NCBI RefSeq assembly: GCF_014203665.1
Contig: NZ_JACHJN010000005.1
Coordinates: forward strand, 620,001-684,000
Origin: Saccharothrix tamanrassetensis
Lineage (GTDB): Bacteria > Actinomycetota > Actinomycetes > Mycobacteriales > Pseudonocardiaceae
Length of the DNA: 64,000 nucleotides
Direction of reading: 5' to 3'
In this document: piece by piece, positions 17,591 through 26,314 of the stretch
Numbering within the stretch: position 1 is the first letter of the stretch
How the letters are laid out: each line of letters starts with the position of its first letter
Translations under genes and position numbers: made by a program
Notes under the pieces: generated by a model
The model's database searches: none
Seen by the model: the letters and a program-made list of their open reading frames with translations, nothing else
Told to the model about the DNA's origin: nothing

Positions 17591-19096
17591 TCAGCGTCGT
17601 CGGTCGCCGCTCGGCACCGGCCGAGCGGTGACCGCGCGCTTCCGGCGTGCCTGGAGTACCGCGACCAGCCCGAGTGGGGCGACCAGCAGGATCGCGGCGA
17701 GGAAGGCGGCACGATAGCCGCCCGCGTCGTGCGCGTTGTCGGTCGTCATGGCGAGGACGGTGGCGTAGACGGCGATGCCTATCGCGCCGCCGAACACATG
17801 GTTGGACGTCTCGAACACGCCGGAGGCCAGGCCTCTTTCGTCGGGATCGATATCGGCCACCGCCTCGTGGATGGCGATGATGTAAATGCTGGGCACCGCG
17901 ACACCGAGCACGATCAGGGGCGCCAGGATGTCGCTCAGGTAGGCCGCCGGGGACGGCGCGCGGGCGAGCCAGAGCAGCGCGGCGACGATCAGTGCGAAGA
18001 ACACCGACAATGCCGCCCGTGGGGAACGGCGGGAAAGGGGCCTGGCGGCGGTCACGGAGATGAGAAGCGCGGCGACGTTGAGCGGAAGCAGCGCCAAGCC
18101 GGCCTCCAGCGCGCCGTAGCCCAGCGCGTTCCGCAGGTACAGCGTCTCGAGGTAGACGATCGACGTGAAGGCGAGGGCGTTGGCGCCCACCGCCAAGGAC
18201 GCGGCGCGCAGGCTGCGCACGCGCAGGATTCCGAGGCGCATGAGCGGTTGTGGCGCCCGCCGTTCCCACATGACGAACGCGACGAGCAACAGCACGCCGA
18301 CCGTGAGCGGCGCGACCGTGCGGACCGCCGCGATCCCGTCGTGCTCCATGCCGGTGAACCCGAACAGGACGGCCATCAGACCCGCGCTGACGAGCACGGC
18401 CCCGCCCACGTCGGACCGGGCGGGAGGTTCGTCGGCGCGAGCTTCGGGCAGGGTGCGCGGGGCGGCGACAGCGGCGACGACGGCAGGTGCCGTCATCAGC
18501 AGGAAGACCCAGCGCCAGCCCAGCAGGTCGGTGATCGTGCCGCCGAGCAGCAGTCCGCTGATGATGCCCACCGCGGACATGGCGGTGAGCAGGGACAGGG
18601 CCCGGGTACGTGCCGGGCCGGGCGAGTACAGGCTTCCGATCAGCGCGAGTGCCGTGGGAACGGCGGCAGCCGCGCCGAGTCCCTGCAATGCCCGGGCAGC
18701 GATCAGTACCGGCAGTGCGGGCGCCAACCCGGCCAGCAGCGAGCCGGCGGCGAACACCGCCATTCCGCACACGAGCAGTCGCCGGCGCCCGTACAGGTCG
18801 CCGAGGCGTCCGCCGAGCAGCAGGACACCACCGAAGGTCACGCCATAGGCGGTGAGGGCCCATTGCGCGTCGATCGTGGTCGCCCCCAGGCCTTCCTGCA
18901 GATTCGGCAGCGCGATCGCCACGGCCAGACCGTCCGCACCGGTCAGGAAATGCGCAGCGCAGAGCGCGGTCAGACCGACCGCGGCCCGCGACCTGCCCCC
19001 CGCCGAAGAGGATGCCGACACCCGTCCGTAGTACCCCGCACCGTCGTTCGGTATGCCCCGTCCCATGATCCACAGGACACGCCCTGGCCGATCCAT
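17591..19096 (-). CDS. MFS drug/proton antiporter (DHA2, 14-TM type)
   Basis: About 490-501 residues with roughly 14 hydrophobic segments. Motif A appears as GGRLGDLYGRRRLLV and motif C as TAMSAVGIISGLLLGGTITDLLGWRWVFLL, typical of DHA2 exporters of antibiotics and dyes. The charged N-terminal part begins at ATG 19096 or 19066; neither has a clear ribosome binding site, so the start is uncertain. The gene is convergent with the sugar dehydrogenase and is the likely self-resistance/export function of the terpenoid cluster (inference from position). Confidence 0.85.
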   Translation of the reverse strand: MDRPGRVLWIMGRGIPNDGAGYYGRVSASSSAGGRSRAAVGLTALCAAHFLTGADGLAVAIALPNLQEGLGATTIDAQWALTAYGVTFGGVLLLGGRLGDLYGRRRLLVCGMAVFAAGSLLAGLAPALPVLIAARALQGLGAAAAVPTALALIGSLYSPGPARTRALSLLTAMSAVGIISGLLLGGTITDLLGWRWVFLLMTAPAVVAAVAAPRTLPEARADEPPARSDVGGAVLVSAGLMAVLFGFTGMEHDGIAAVRTVAPLTVGVLLLVAFVMWERRAPQPLMRLGILRVRSLRAASLAVGANALAFTSIVYLETLYLRNALGYGALEAGLALLPLNVAALLISVTAARPLSRRSPRAALSVFFALIVAALLWLARAPSPAAYLSDILAPLIVLGVAVPSIYIIAIHEAVADIDPDERGLASGVFETSNHVFGGAIGIAVYATVLAMTTDNAHDAGGYRAAFLAAILLVAPLGLVAVLQARRKRAVTARPVPSGDRRR

Positions 19097-19175
19097 GCCG
19101 CAGGGGCGGGCCGTCGCATCGAGACGTGATCCCGATATTACGATTGAGTCCCACGGACGAGGAACGGATCAACCC

Positions 19176-20510
19176 ATGACGGCGGCACCAGGTCAGCACC
19201 CCCTCTCCGCGGTTCCCGCAGGCGCCGGGCAGGCGGCCGAGGAGGACCTGCGGGTCCTGTTCGGGCAGTCCATCGCCGTGTTCGCGTCGCTGGCAGGGCC
19301 GGCGCACGTGGTGGAGACGGCGAACCCGGCGTTCTTCGCCACCATCGGCGAACACCGGGCGCGTACCGGCGTCCCCCTGGTGGAGCTGGTGCCCGAATTG
19401 GTCGGTCAAGGCTTCATCGCCCTGCTCGACCGGGTCTACCGCTCCGGTGAGCCCTACACCGGCCGCGATGTGCGGGTCGTGCTCGACACCGGCCCGCACG
19501 CGCGGGAGGCGTTCTTCGACTTCACCTATGAGCCGCGTCGCGACGCGGAGGGCGACGTCGTCGGGATCTCGGTGATCGGCGTCGAGACGACCCAGGTCAA
19601 GCACGCCCAGCGGCTGATGACCGAACACCGGGTCCTGCTGGAGCAGATCGCCCGGCAGGCACCCCTGACCGAGGTCCTCGACGGGATGGCCCGCTGCATC
19701 GAGAACCTCACACCGGAGGAGGTGCTCGTCTCCGTCCTGCTCGCCGATCCAGACGCCCGGCACCTGCGCCACGGGGCCGCGCCCAGCCTGCCCGACTTCT
19801 ACAACCAGGCCATCGACGGGATCGCCACCGGAGAGGGCGTCGGCTCGTGCGGCACGGCCGCCCATCGGCGGGAGCCCGTCATCGTGACCGACATCGCCAC
19901 CGACCCGTTCTGGGACGACTTCCGGGAGCTGGCCGGCCGGGCCGACCTGGCCGCCTGTTGGTCCACGCCGATCGTGGCCCGCGACGGGAGCCTGCTGGGC
20001 ACCTTCGCCATGTACCACCGGGTTCCGCGCGCCCCGCAGGACTCCGACCTCGCCCTGGCCCGGGTCTTCGCCGGCACCGCGGCCCTGGCCATCGAACGCC
20101 ACCACGGCGAGCAGGCTCGGCGAGACGCCGAAACCCGCGCCGAAGCGGCCCGTGACGAGCTGGCCAAGGCGATGCGCACGGAGCAGAAACTGCGTGCCGA
20201 AGCCGAGGAGCGCGCCGAAGCCGCCGCGGAACTGGCCGACCGGATGCGCGCTGCCGCCGCTGCGCAGGCCGCAGTGCCACACCCCGAGCAGTGCCGGCTC
20301 GGCAGCGCCGACGGGTGCACCGCACCGGCCGAGCTCAAGGTCGCCGACTCCTGGGGCGACTCGGCATGGGGCTGCCACGCCCACGCCGAGGAAGCAATCC
20401 TCAACGTGCGGTCGGCGTTCATCGCCAACGAAGAACTCGGCGGCCTGGCCGCCTACCTCAACCGCCGGCCCGCCCGAGCACGACAGGTCGAACGTCCCCG
20501 CACCGGGTGA
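19176..20510 (+). CDS. PAS-GAF sensor protein with coiled coil
   Basis: 444 residues. A PAS domain covers about residues 20-145 (VFASLAGPAHVVETANPAFFATIG; end in DVVGISVIGVETT). A GAF domain covers 150-310 (EGVGSCGTAAHRREPVIVTDIATDPFWDDFRELA). An Ala/Glu-rich coiled coil spans about 315-365. The C-terminal 75 residues form a small Cys-containing segment (QCRLGSADGCTAPAEL ... WGCHAHAEEAIL) sometimes seen as a stand-alone actinobacterial domain. There is no kinase, phosphatase or HTH output domain, so it probably signals through protein contacts. The ATG at 19176 follows GACGAGGAACGG. It is divergent from the MFS gene and could respond to redox or small ligands; that is inference. Confidence 0.75.
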   Translation: MTAAPGQHPLSAVPAGAGQAAEEDLRVLFGQSIAVFASLAGPAHVVETANPAFFATIGEHRARTGVPLVELVPELVGQGFIALLDRVYRSGEPYTGRDVRVVLDTGPHAREAFFDFTYEPRRDAEGDVVGISVIGVETTQVKHAQRLMTEHRVLLEQIARQAPLTEVLDGMARCIENLTPEEVLVSVLLADPDARHLRHGAAPSLPDFYNQAIDGIATGEGVGSCGTAAHRREPVIVTDIATDPFWDDFRELAGRADLAACWSTPIVARDGSLLGTFAMYHRVPRAPQDSDLALARVFAGTAALAIERHHGEQARRDAETRAEAARDELAKAMRTEQKLRAEAEERAEAAAELADRMRAAAAAQAAVPHPEQCRLGSADGCTAPAELKVADSWGDSAWGCHAHAEEAILNVRSAFIANEELGGLAAYLNRRPARARQVERPRTG

Positions 20511-20709
20511 ACACCCCAGCTTGACGGTGCCGGGTTCGCCCTCCACGGCCCGGCATCCCGCTCGACCTGCCGGTCACGTTCGGCCGCGACATCCGGCCCC
20601 GTCCCGGCGGACGACTCGTTCCCCCGCCGACCTACCCGAACCGACCCACATCCCGCCACGGGCCGGGCACCAGGTCCGGCCCGTGCGAGTCCCATGACGA
20701 CCTCGGCAT

Positions 20710-20757
20710 GCCGTCAGCTCGCCGGGCCGCCGGCCGAGAACTACGTGAGCTGATGGC
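20710..20757. terminator. Hairpin between convergent genes
   Basis: GCCGTCAGCTC (20710-20720) pairs with GAGCTGATGGC (20747-20757) over 11 bp with one G-U, enclosing a GC-rich loop that contains its own GGCC pairing. It lies between the PAS-GAF gene (+) and the EF-hand gene (-), so it could end transcription from both sides. There is no U-tract, as is usual in actinomycetes. The rest of 20511-20808 shows no gene. Confidence 0.5.
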
Positions 20758-20808
20758 CTGATCCTGCCGGGTGCGGCTGATCGCGGTGCACACCCGGACA
20801 GGTCGGGG

Positions 20809-21366
20809 TCAGGCCGCGATCGGCCCGAAGATCCAGTTCCCCTTGGCGTTCTCCTCCGTGCTGCGGAAGAACTGCTCGTTGGCGGCGTGCAGTTCGGCGC
20901 GGTCGAGCGAGCCGTTGCCGTCCAGGTCGAGCTTGTCGAACGCGGCGTTGCCGGCGTCCTCGGACAGGCGGAAGGCGCTGGCCGCCATGCGCACGTACTC
21001 GGTCCGGGTGATCCGGCCGTCGCCGTCGACGTCCATCAGGTCGTAGAAGGCGTCGGCGACCGGTGCGATGTGGGTGCGGTAGCCCTCCTCGGACGTGGTC
21101 ACGAACCGGTCCATGCCCGAGGAGTACTCCTCGACGTCGACGCGCTCGTCCCCGTCGGTGTCCATCGGGAGGGTGACCGCCTCCCACAACCTGTTGTAGC
21201 GGTCGCGGACGAGTTCGCTCTCCGGCGAGCCCGGCGCGTACCCGAACGCGGTGACGAGCCGGTCGGCGGAAGCCGTGTAATCCATCCTGTCGATGGTGCC
21301 GTCGTCGTCCACGTCCAGCAGGGCGAAGAGGTGTGCGAGTTTTCGCTTCAGCAGTTCGTTGAGCAC
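20809..21366 (-). CDS. EF-hand calcium-binding protein (calerythrin-like)
   Basis: 185 residues with four EF-hand loops: DVDDDGTIDRMDY, DTDGDERVDVEEY, DVDGDGRITRTEY and DLDGNGSLDRAEL. Each has acidic ligands at positions 1, 3, 5 and 12. Length and loop arrangement match the actinomycete calerythrin family of cytosolic calcium buffers/sensors. There is no signal peptide. It is divergent from the SDR-FAAL-ACP operon. Identification of the fold is firm; the biological role is not known. Confidence 0.93.
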   Translation of the reverse strand: MLNELLKRKLAHLFALLDVDDDGTIDRMDYTASADRLVTAFGYAPGSPESELVRDRYNRLWEAVTLPMDTDGDERVDVEEYSSGMDRFVTTSEEGYRTHIAPVADAFYDLMDVDGDGRITRTEYVRMAASAFRLSEDAGNAAFDKLDLDGNGSLDRAELHAANEQFFRSTEENAKGNWIFGPIAA

Positions 21367-21449
21367 GAGGTGCGACCCTTTCTCCGAAGTGCATTACCCT
21401 GGCGGCGTGAACGCTACTGTCCACCATGCGACCACGCGAAGGTTGCTGG

Positions 21450-22508
21450 ATGGCTAATCATGTGGTAGACGGGGCAAACGGATTTGTGGCCTCCCATCTC
21501 ATCGGCGCACTCGTGGCGCGCGGTGACTCGGTGGTCGCTTTGGCGCGCGCCAGCGAGGAAGTCGTCCGGAGAAAAGTTTCCGACGCCCTGGCCACGCTGC
21601 ACCTGGACCCCGACATGGTAAAGAAGGTGCAGGTCAGAGCGTTCTCGCTGGCCGAACCCGAGCTGGGCACATCGGTGTCCGACGTGTTCGCCGAGCCTTG
21701 CACTTATTGGCACAGCGCTGCCCTCATCACGTTCTTCCCGCGTCGCGAGGCCGAGTTGCACGCCGTCAACGTGGTCGGCTCGGCCAACACCGCCGCCGCG
21801 TTCGCCAGGCACGCGAAACCCGGTTCCCGGTATGTCCACGTCAGCACGGCCTACCAACACGGGACCACTCACGGTAGAGCGTTCGAGCAATGGCCTGAAT
21901 ACGGCCACCCGTCCGAGTTCAGAAATGACTACGAGCACTCCAAAAGATCGGCTGAGGTGGAACTCTCGCAGACCGGATTAGCTCGGAAGGGCGACGTGCT
22001 GGTCACCCGACTGGGCGTCATGGTCGGCCATTCCGGCACCGGTCGGGCGCTGTCCGACCTCGGCATCTACGACTTCCTCAGGGTCATCGCGCTGTTCGCG
22101 AGACGCACCCCCGGCGAACGCGTCCGCTTCGTCTGCCACCCGAGGGCGGCTCTGCACCTGACACCCGTGGACGGCACCGTGGACCGGATGCTGGCGCTGG
22201 CGGGCGGTCCGCTGGACCGGCCGGTGCGGCACCTCGTGCCCTCGGTCGCGGTGCCGGTGACCGACCTGTTCGCCGCGATCTCCGCCCACCTGCCCGTCGA
22301 ACTGGTCGCCGTCACCGCCGCGGACGTCGAAGCCGAGCCCTTCGGAAGGTTCGAGGCGATCGTCAACATGCGGTGCAAGTTCACCTCCCCCTACCTCCGC
22401 TACGAGTACGAGTTCGAGTCCCACCAGGACGCCGAGCCGCCACCCGTCACGCCTCGAATCCTCGACCTGCTCATCTCCTGGTACGTCCGCGAGGGGCTCC
22501 CCGAATGA
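21450..22508 (+). CDS. Thioester-reductase-like extended SDR
   Basis: 352 residues. The N-terminal GANGFVASHLIGALVARGDSVVAL is the NAD(P)-binding turn. STAYQHG and the catalytic DYEHSKRSAE (YxxxK) follow, as in the NAD_binding_4/thioester-reductase family that reduces carrier-bound acyl groups to aldehydes or alcohols. It overlaps the acyl-AMP ligase by ATGA and so acts with it. A rare TTA leucine codon lies at 21978-21980. The first 600 bp have more AT-ending codons (for example CTAATC, GTAAAG, AAAAGA) than neighbouring genes, which hints at separate ancestry. The ATG at 21450 follows GAAGGTTGCTGG. Confidence 0.75.
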   Translation: MANHVVDGANGFVASHLIGALVARGDSVVALARASEEVVRRKVSDALATLHLDPDMVKKVQVRAFSLAEPELGTSVSDVFAEPCTYWHSAALITFFPRREAELHAVNVVGSANTAAAFARHAKPGSRYVHVSTAYQHGTTHGRAFEQWPEYGHPSEFRNDYEHSKRSAEVELSQTGLARKGDVLVTRLGVMVGHSGTGRALSDLGIYDFLRVIALFARRTPGERVRFVCHPRAALHLTPVDGTVDRMLALAGGPLDRPVRHLVPSVAVPVTDLFAAISAHLPVELVAVTAADVEAEPFGRFEAIVNMRCKFTSPYLRYEYEFESHQDAEPPPVTPRILDLLISWYVREGLPE

Positions 22509-24184
22509 CGGACTTCGTCACCCGCTTCCGCGCCCACCCGCGCTCCGACCGGAAGGTCACCCACCTCCCCGACGGGCGGCCGGCCGCCGAACTGACCCAT
22601 CTGGAACTCGACCGGAAGGCCAGGGCCGTGGCGTGCCGGCTGACCGGATCCGGGATGGCGGGCAGACCGGTGCTGCTGCTCTACCCCGCCGGACTGGACT
22701 TCCTCGTCGCGTTCCTCGGCTGCCTCTACGCGGGTGCCGTGGCGGTGCCCGCGCCGCTGCCCCTGTCGGGCGCCTCGCGAGTGGACCGGGTGGACCGCCT
22801 GATCGAGGACTCGGGAGCGCGGCTGGTGCTCACCGACGAGGCGCACGTGACCGTGCTGAGCGGCCTGTCGGCGCGCACCTTCGACGAGACCGCCGCCCCC
22901 GACTCCTGGGAGCCACCGGAGGTGGACGCCGACACCGTCGCCTACCTCCAGTACACCTCCGGGTCGACCAGCCGGCCGCGCGGCGTCGAGGTCACCCACG
23001 GCAGCCTGACGCACAACCTGGAGCTGTTCGGGAAGATCAGCGGCGACGTCCCCGTCCGGCGGATCGGCGGCTGGCTGCCGCACCACCACGACATGGGACT
23101 CGTCGGGCTCCAGTTGCAGGCCCTGCACGCGGAAGCCGACTTGGTCCTGCTCTCACCGGAGGCGGTGGTCGCCCGTCCGATCCGCTGGCTGCGCGCGATC
23201 AGCGATCACCGGGTGGACTGGACCGTGTCCCCCGACTTCGGCTACGCGTGGACGACCCGCCGGGTCGGCGACGCGGAACTCGACGGACTCGACCTGTCCT
23301 GCCTGACGATGGCGGTCAGCGGGGCCGAGCCGATCCGGATCGCCACGCTGGACGCGTTCGCCGACAGGTTCGCATCCGTCGGGTTCCGGCGCACCGCGCT
23401 GAGCCCGGGGTACGGGCTCGCCGAGTCCACCCTGGTGGTCACCTGCACCTCACGTGGCCTCGGACCGACCGTCCGCTCGTTCACCCCGGCGTCGCTGGCG
23501 GCCGGCGAGGTCGTGCCCACGTCGGCCGCCGACGGTGTGCCGCTGGTCGGGTGCGGCGAGCCGGGCGACATGCGGGTGCGGGTCGTCGACCCGGCCACGG
23601 GCGTCGAGGTGGGCGACGGAACGATCGGCGAGATCAGGGTGGCCGGGCCCAGCCTGGCCGCGGGCTACCACGGCGACCCCGCCGCGACGCGCGCCACGTT
23701 CGTCACCGGCCCGGACGGCCGGTGGCTGCGCACCGGTGATCTCGGGTTCCTCCTCGACGGACAGCTCTACGTCACCGGACGGCTCAAGGAACTCATCATC
23801 GTCCGCGGCCGGAACCTGTATCCGCAGGACATCGAGTTCTCGGCGCGGGGGGCGCGTCCGGACGCGGGCCGAGGCGCTGCCTTCGGCGTGCGCGACGCCG
23901 ATTCCGGCGAGCACGTCGTGCTGGTGCAGGAACTGCGCCGCGCCTCGCAGGCAGACGCCGGCGAGTTCGCCGATGCCGTGCTCGACGCCATAGCGAAGCA
24001 GTTCGGCGTGGCCGTCAGCATCGTCGTCGTCCGGCCGAGCACGGTCTGCCACACCACGAGCGGCAAGGTGCGCCGAGGGCACATGCGCGAACTGTTCCTC
24101 GACGGTGGGCTATCGGCGCTGCACAGCGTGCTGACCCCAGCGGTCGCCGCCATCGTCACAGCGTCGGAGGAAACCCATGTCTGA
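22505..24184 (+). CDS. Fatty acyl-AMP ligase (FAAL)
   Basis: 559 residues. Adenylate-forming motifs are visible: YLQYTSGSTSRPRGVEVTHG (P-loop), LSPGYGLAESTLV, WLRTGDLGFLLDGQLYVTGR and KELIIVRGRNLYPQDIE. The combination RGRNLYPQDIE with GYGLAEST is typical of FAALs, which load fatty acids onto an ACP as acyl-AMP rather than forming acyl-CoA. Its start overlaps the SDR stop and its end overlaps the ACP start, giving a three-gene coupled unit: activate, load, reduce. It could feed or modify chains for the neighbouring ole/pfa genes, but may be independent. Confidence 0.9.
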   Translation: MTDFVTRFRAHPRSDRKVTHLPDGRPAAELTHLELDRKARAVACRLTGSGMAGRPVLLLYPAGLDFLVAFLGCLYAGAVAVPAPLPLSGASRVDRVDRLIEDSGARLVLTDEAHVTVLSGLSARTFDETAAPDSWEPPEVDADTVAYLQYTSGSTSRPRGVEVTHGSLTHNLELFGKISGDVPVRRIGGWLPHHHDMGLVGLQLQALHAEADLVLLSPEAVVARPIRWLRAISDHRVDWTVSPDFGYAWTTRRVGDAELDGLDLSCLTMAVSGAEPIRIATLDAFADRFASVGFRRTALSPGYGLAESTLVVTCTSRGLGPTVRSFTPASLAAGEVVPTSAADGVPLVGCGEPGDMRVRVVDPATGVEVGDGTIGEIRVAGPSLAAGYHGDPAATRATFVTGPDGRWLRTGDLGFLLDGQLYVTGRLKELIIVRGRNLYPQDIEFSARGARPDAGRGAAFGVRDADSGEHVVLVQELRRASQADAGEFADAVLDAIAKQFGVAVSIVVVRPSTVCHTTSGKVRRGHMRELFLDGGLSALHSVLTPAVAAIVTASEETHV

Positions 24185-24422
24185 CGAGTCGTTGAGAGCC
24201 TGGCTCGTGGACGCCGTGGCCGGATACCTGGAGCTGCCGCCGTCGCAGGTCGGTACCGAGGTGGCGCTGCGCTCGCTCGGCTTCGACTCCGTGCACGCCA
24301 TGGGGTTGTGCGTCGACATCGAAGAACGCTGGGGCGTCCTCGTGGAACCCACGCTGGCCTGGGACTTCCCGACCATCGACACCATCGTGACGCACCTCGC
24401 CCCGCAAATCGACCGGACGTGA
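24177..24422 (+). CDS. Acyl carrier protein (FAAL partner)
   Basis: 81 residues. The phosphopantetheine attachment site is the Ser in SLGFDSVHAMGLCVDIEE; the remainder is a four-helix ACP fold. The start codon lies inside the 3' end of the FAAL gene, so the pair is co-translated and the ACP is the expected acceptor of the activated acyl chain. The reductase upstream could release the product. No phosphopantetheinyl transferase is recognised in the window. Confidence 0.9.
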   Translation: MSDESLRAWLVDAVAGYLELPPSQVGTEVALRSLGFDSVHAMGLCVDIEERWGVLVEPTLAWDFPTIDTIVTHLAPQIDRT

Positions 24423-24435
24423 GCCCGAGCAGGGC

Positions 24436-24463
24436 GGGCCGGCCACCGTGCGATGGCCGGCCC
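24436..24463. terminator. Perfect 10-bp stem after the ACP gene
   Basis: GGGCCGGCCA (24436-24445) and TGGCCGGCCC (24454-24463) form a perfect 10-bp stem with an 8-base loop, 14 bases after the ACP stop. It separates this operon from the convergent secreted hydrolase gene and may serve both. Confidence 0.7.
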
Positions 24464-24541
24464 CGTCCCGGTTCCACTAACCGCCGATCAGCGAATCAGC
24501 CCATGTAGCCGATTACCGGGTGAACCCGCTGCGACGCGCTA

Positions 24542-26056
24542 CTAGAAGTAGGTGGTGGTCAGCGGGGTTTTTGGACGGGCTTGGCTGGTCGGGTCGGGCA
24601 GGGGGAGTCCGGGGCAGGTCGAGTCTCTCTCTGGGGTTTTTCCGTCTACCAGGAATGATTCGACCACGTTGTCCACACACGGGTTACCGAAGGCGTATAC
24701 GCCGTGGTCGCCCTCGTCCGTCACGGTGAGCAGGCGGGAGTTGGCGAACTTTCGGTGGGCTCGTTGTGCTCCCTCCAAGGGAGTTGCGGGGTCTCGGGCC
24801 GACTGCACCATCAGGACCGGTGGCACGCCCTTGCCGGTGGCGGGCTTCAGTCGGAGGGGCGGTCGCTTCCAGAACGCGCACGGGGCTGTTGTCTGGTACC
24901 AGCCGGCCAGGGGGTACTGCCTGCCGAGGCGTTCTGCTTCCCTTGCCAGGTAGTCGCGGCCTCCGTGGAACTTCGTGTCGTTGCACGAGATGGCGAACGC
25001 GGTGGCGCTCGCCGCGTCGGGGTAGCGGACGGGTGCGGCCGCGGCGGTGGGTTGGGTGGTGAGCTGGGCGAGTTCCGAGAACGTCTGCGCGGTGTAGGGG
25101 AAGTTGGTCTTGCTGTACAGCCCCTGGATCAGGAGCAAGTCGAGCATGACTCCGTTGTAGACGGTGCCGTCGGGCCGCTGGACCGGGGCCTTCGCCAGTC
25201 TTGCCCTGGTCTCCTCGTACTTCTGGCGGACCTGTTCCGCCGTGGTCCCCAGACGGTAGAGGCTGTGGTATTTCGCCACCCACGGGAGGAAGTCGACTCG
25301 GAAGCGGCGTTCGAAGCCCGGGCCGAATTCGGCCGAGGAGTTCTGGAACGTGGTCGTGAAGTCGGTGTTCGAGTCGAACACGAACTTGTCCACCCGGTTC
25401 GGGAAGTAGGTCGCGTAGTAGGCGCCCGTCCAGGTGCCGCCGGAGTAGCCGATCCAGCTGATCTTGTCCCGGCCGAGCAGGTGGCGGAGCAGGTCGTAGT
25501 CCCTGACCGTCTGCTCGGTGTTCACGACCTCGCCGAACTCGCCCGAGTTCCGCTGGCAGGCGGCGGCGTGGAGCTCTGCCGCGTCGTAGATCAGCTCGAC
25601 GTTCTCCCGGCTCCGGTCCCGAGGGTCGGTCACCGTGAGGGAGTTGGCGTTCGCGCAGGTGACGTTGGTGCTGGCACCGGTTCCGCGCGGGTCGACGCCG
25701 ACGATCTCGAAGTTGTCGACGAGCTTCGACCTGTCCTGGAAGTGCAGGGGCAGGGTCCGGCCCGGTGCGCCGGGGCCGCCCGGGTTGGTCACCACGCTGC
25801 CTCTGGTCCTGCCGGGCTTGGGCTTGAGGCGGCTGATCGCGATGGTGATCGTCTTGCCGCTGCCGGGGCTGCGCCAGTCCTGCGGCGCTGTGTAGGTGCT
25901 GCACTCCAGGGTGGGTTCGGGGATGTCGTCGCACGGCGCCCAGGTGAGGCGCTGGGCGTGCAGCGGGGTTCGTTGGTCCTGCTCCCGGGCCTGCGCCGGG
26001 GCCGGGAGGGTCGCCACCAAGGCGACTGCGGACACGGCTACCACAACTTTTCTCAT
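24542..26056 (-). CDS. Secreted alpha/beta hydrolase, tripeptidyl aminopeptidase type (S33)
   Basis: 504 residues. The signal peptide MRKVVVAVSAVALVATLPAPAQA is clear and the protein is exported. Catalytic features are the nucleophile elbow WIGYSGGTWTG (Ser), the acid in ARDPATPLEGA and the His in EGDHGVYAFGNPC, with NPGGPGAPG forming the oxyanion region. The C-terminal TAP-like domain is typical of Streptomyces SlpD/Tap-type secreted peptidases. ATG 26056 follows GAGGGGTGCTC. It is probably unrelated to the lipid genes on either side; the 250 bp upstream (26063-26314) show no gene. Confidence 0.9.
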   Translation of the reverse strand: MRKVVVAVSAVALVATLPAPAQAREQDQRTPLHAQRLTWAPCDDIPEPTLECSTYTAPQDWRSPGSGKTITIAISRLKPKPGRTRGSVVTNPGGPGAPGRTLPLHFQDRSKLVDNFEIVGVDPRGTGASTNVTCANANSLTVTDPRDRSRENVELIYDAAELHAAACQRNSGEFGEVVNTEQTVRDYDLLRHLLGRDKISWIGYSGGTWTGAYYATYFPNRVDKFVFDSNTDFTTTFQNSSAEFGPGFERRFRVDFLPWVAKYHSLYRLGTTAEQVRQKYEETRARLAKAPVQRPDGTVYNGVMLDLLLIQGLYSKTNFPYTAQTFSELAQLTTQPTAAAAPVRYPDAASATAFAISCNDTKFHGGRDYLAREAERLGRQYPLAGWYQTTAPCAFWKRPPLRLKPATGKGVPPVLMVQSARDPATPLEGAQRAHRKFANSRLLTVTDEGDHGVYAFGNPCVDNVVESFLVDGKTPERDSTCPGLPLPDPTSQARPKTPLTTTYF

Positions 26057-26314
26057 GAGCACCCCTCTGGTCGTGGCACCACCTCATATGGGTGGCGGGG
26101 TGGAGGACAACCTGGGAAGCGCCGGGCGTTCGGGACCACGAAAGAACCAGGCCGGTCGGCGTCCTGGGAACGCAAGATCGAAGCTCGGGAATGTTCGCAC
26201 CGTCATGCTCGGCAGCGTCGTACACGGTCGGCAGCGGTCGGACGAGGTGCCCGCAGCGCGAGGACAACCCCGGCGCGGCGGTGCGCTATTGGAGCTTCGG
26301 ACCAGATCGGCAGG

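Noticed and set aside
17352..20546. Minus-strand open frame of about 1,060 codons across the MFS and PAS-GAF genes
   Set aside because: Low-complexity Arg/Gly translation without motifs; the MFS in another frame and the PAS-GAF protein on the other strand are clearly the real genes.
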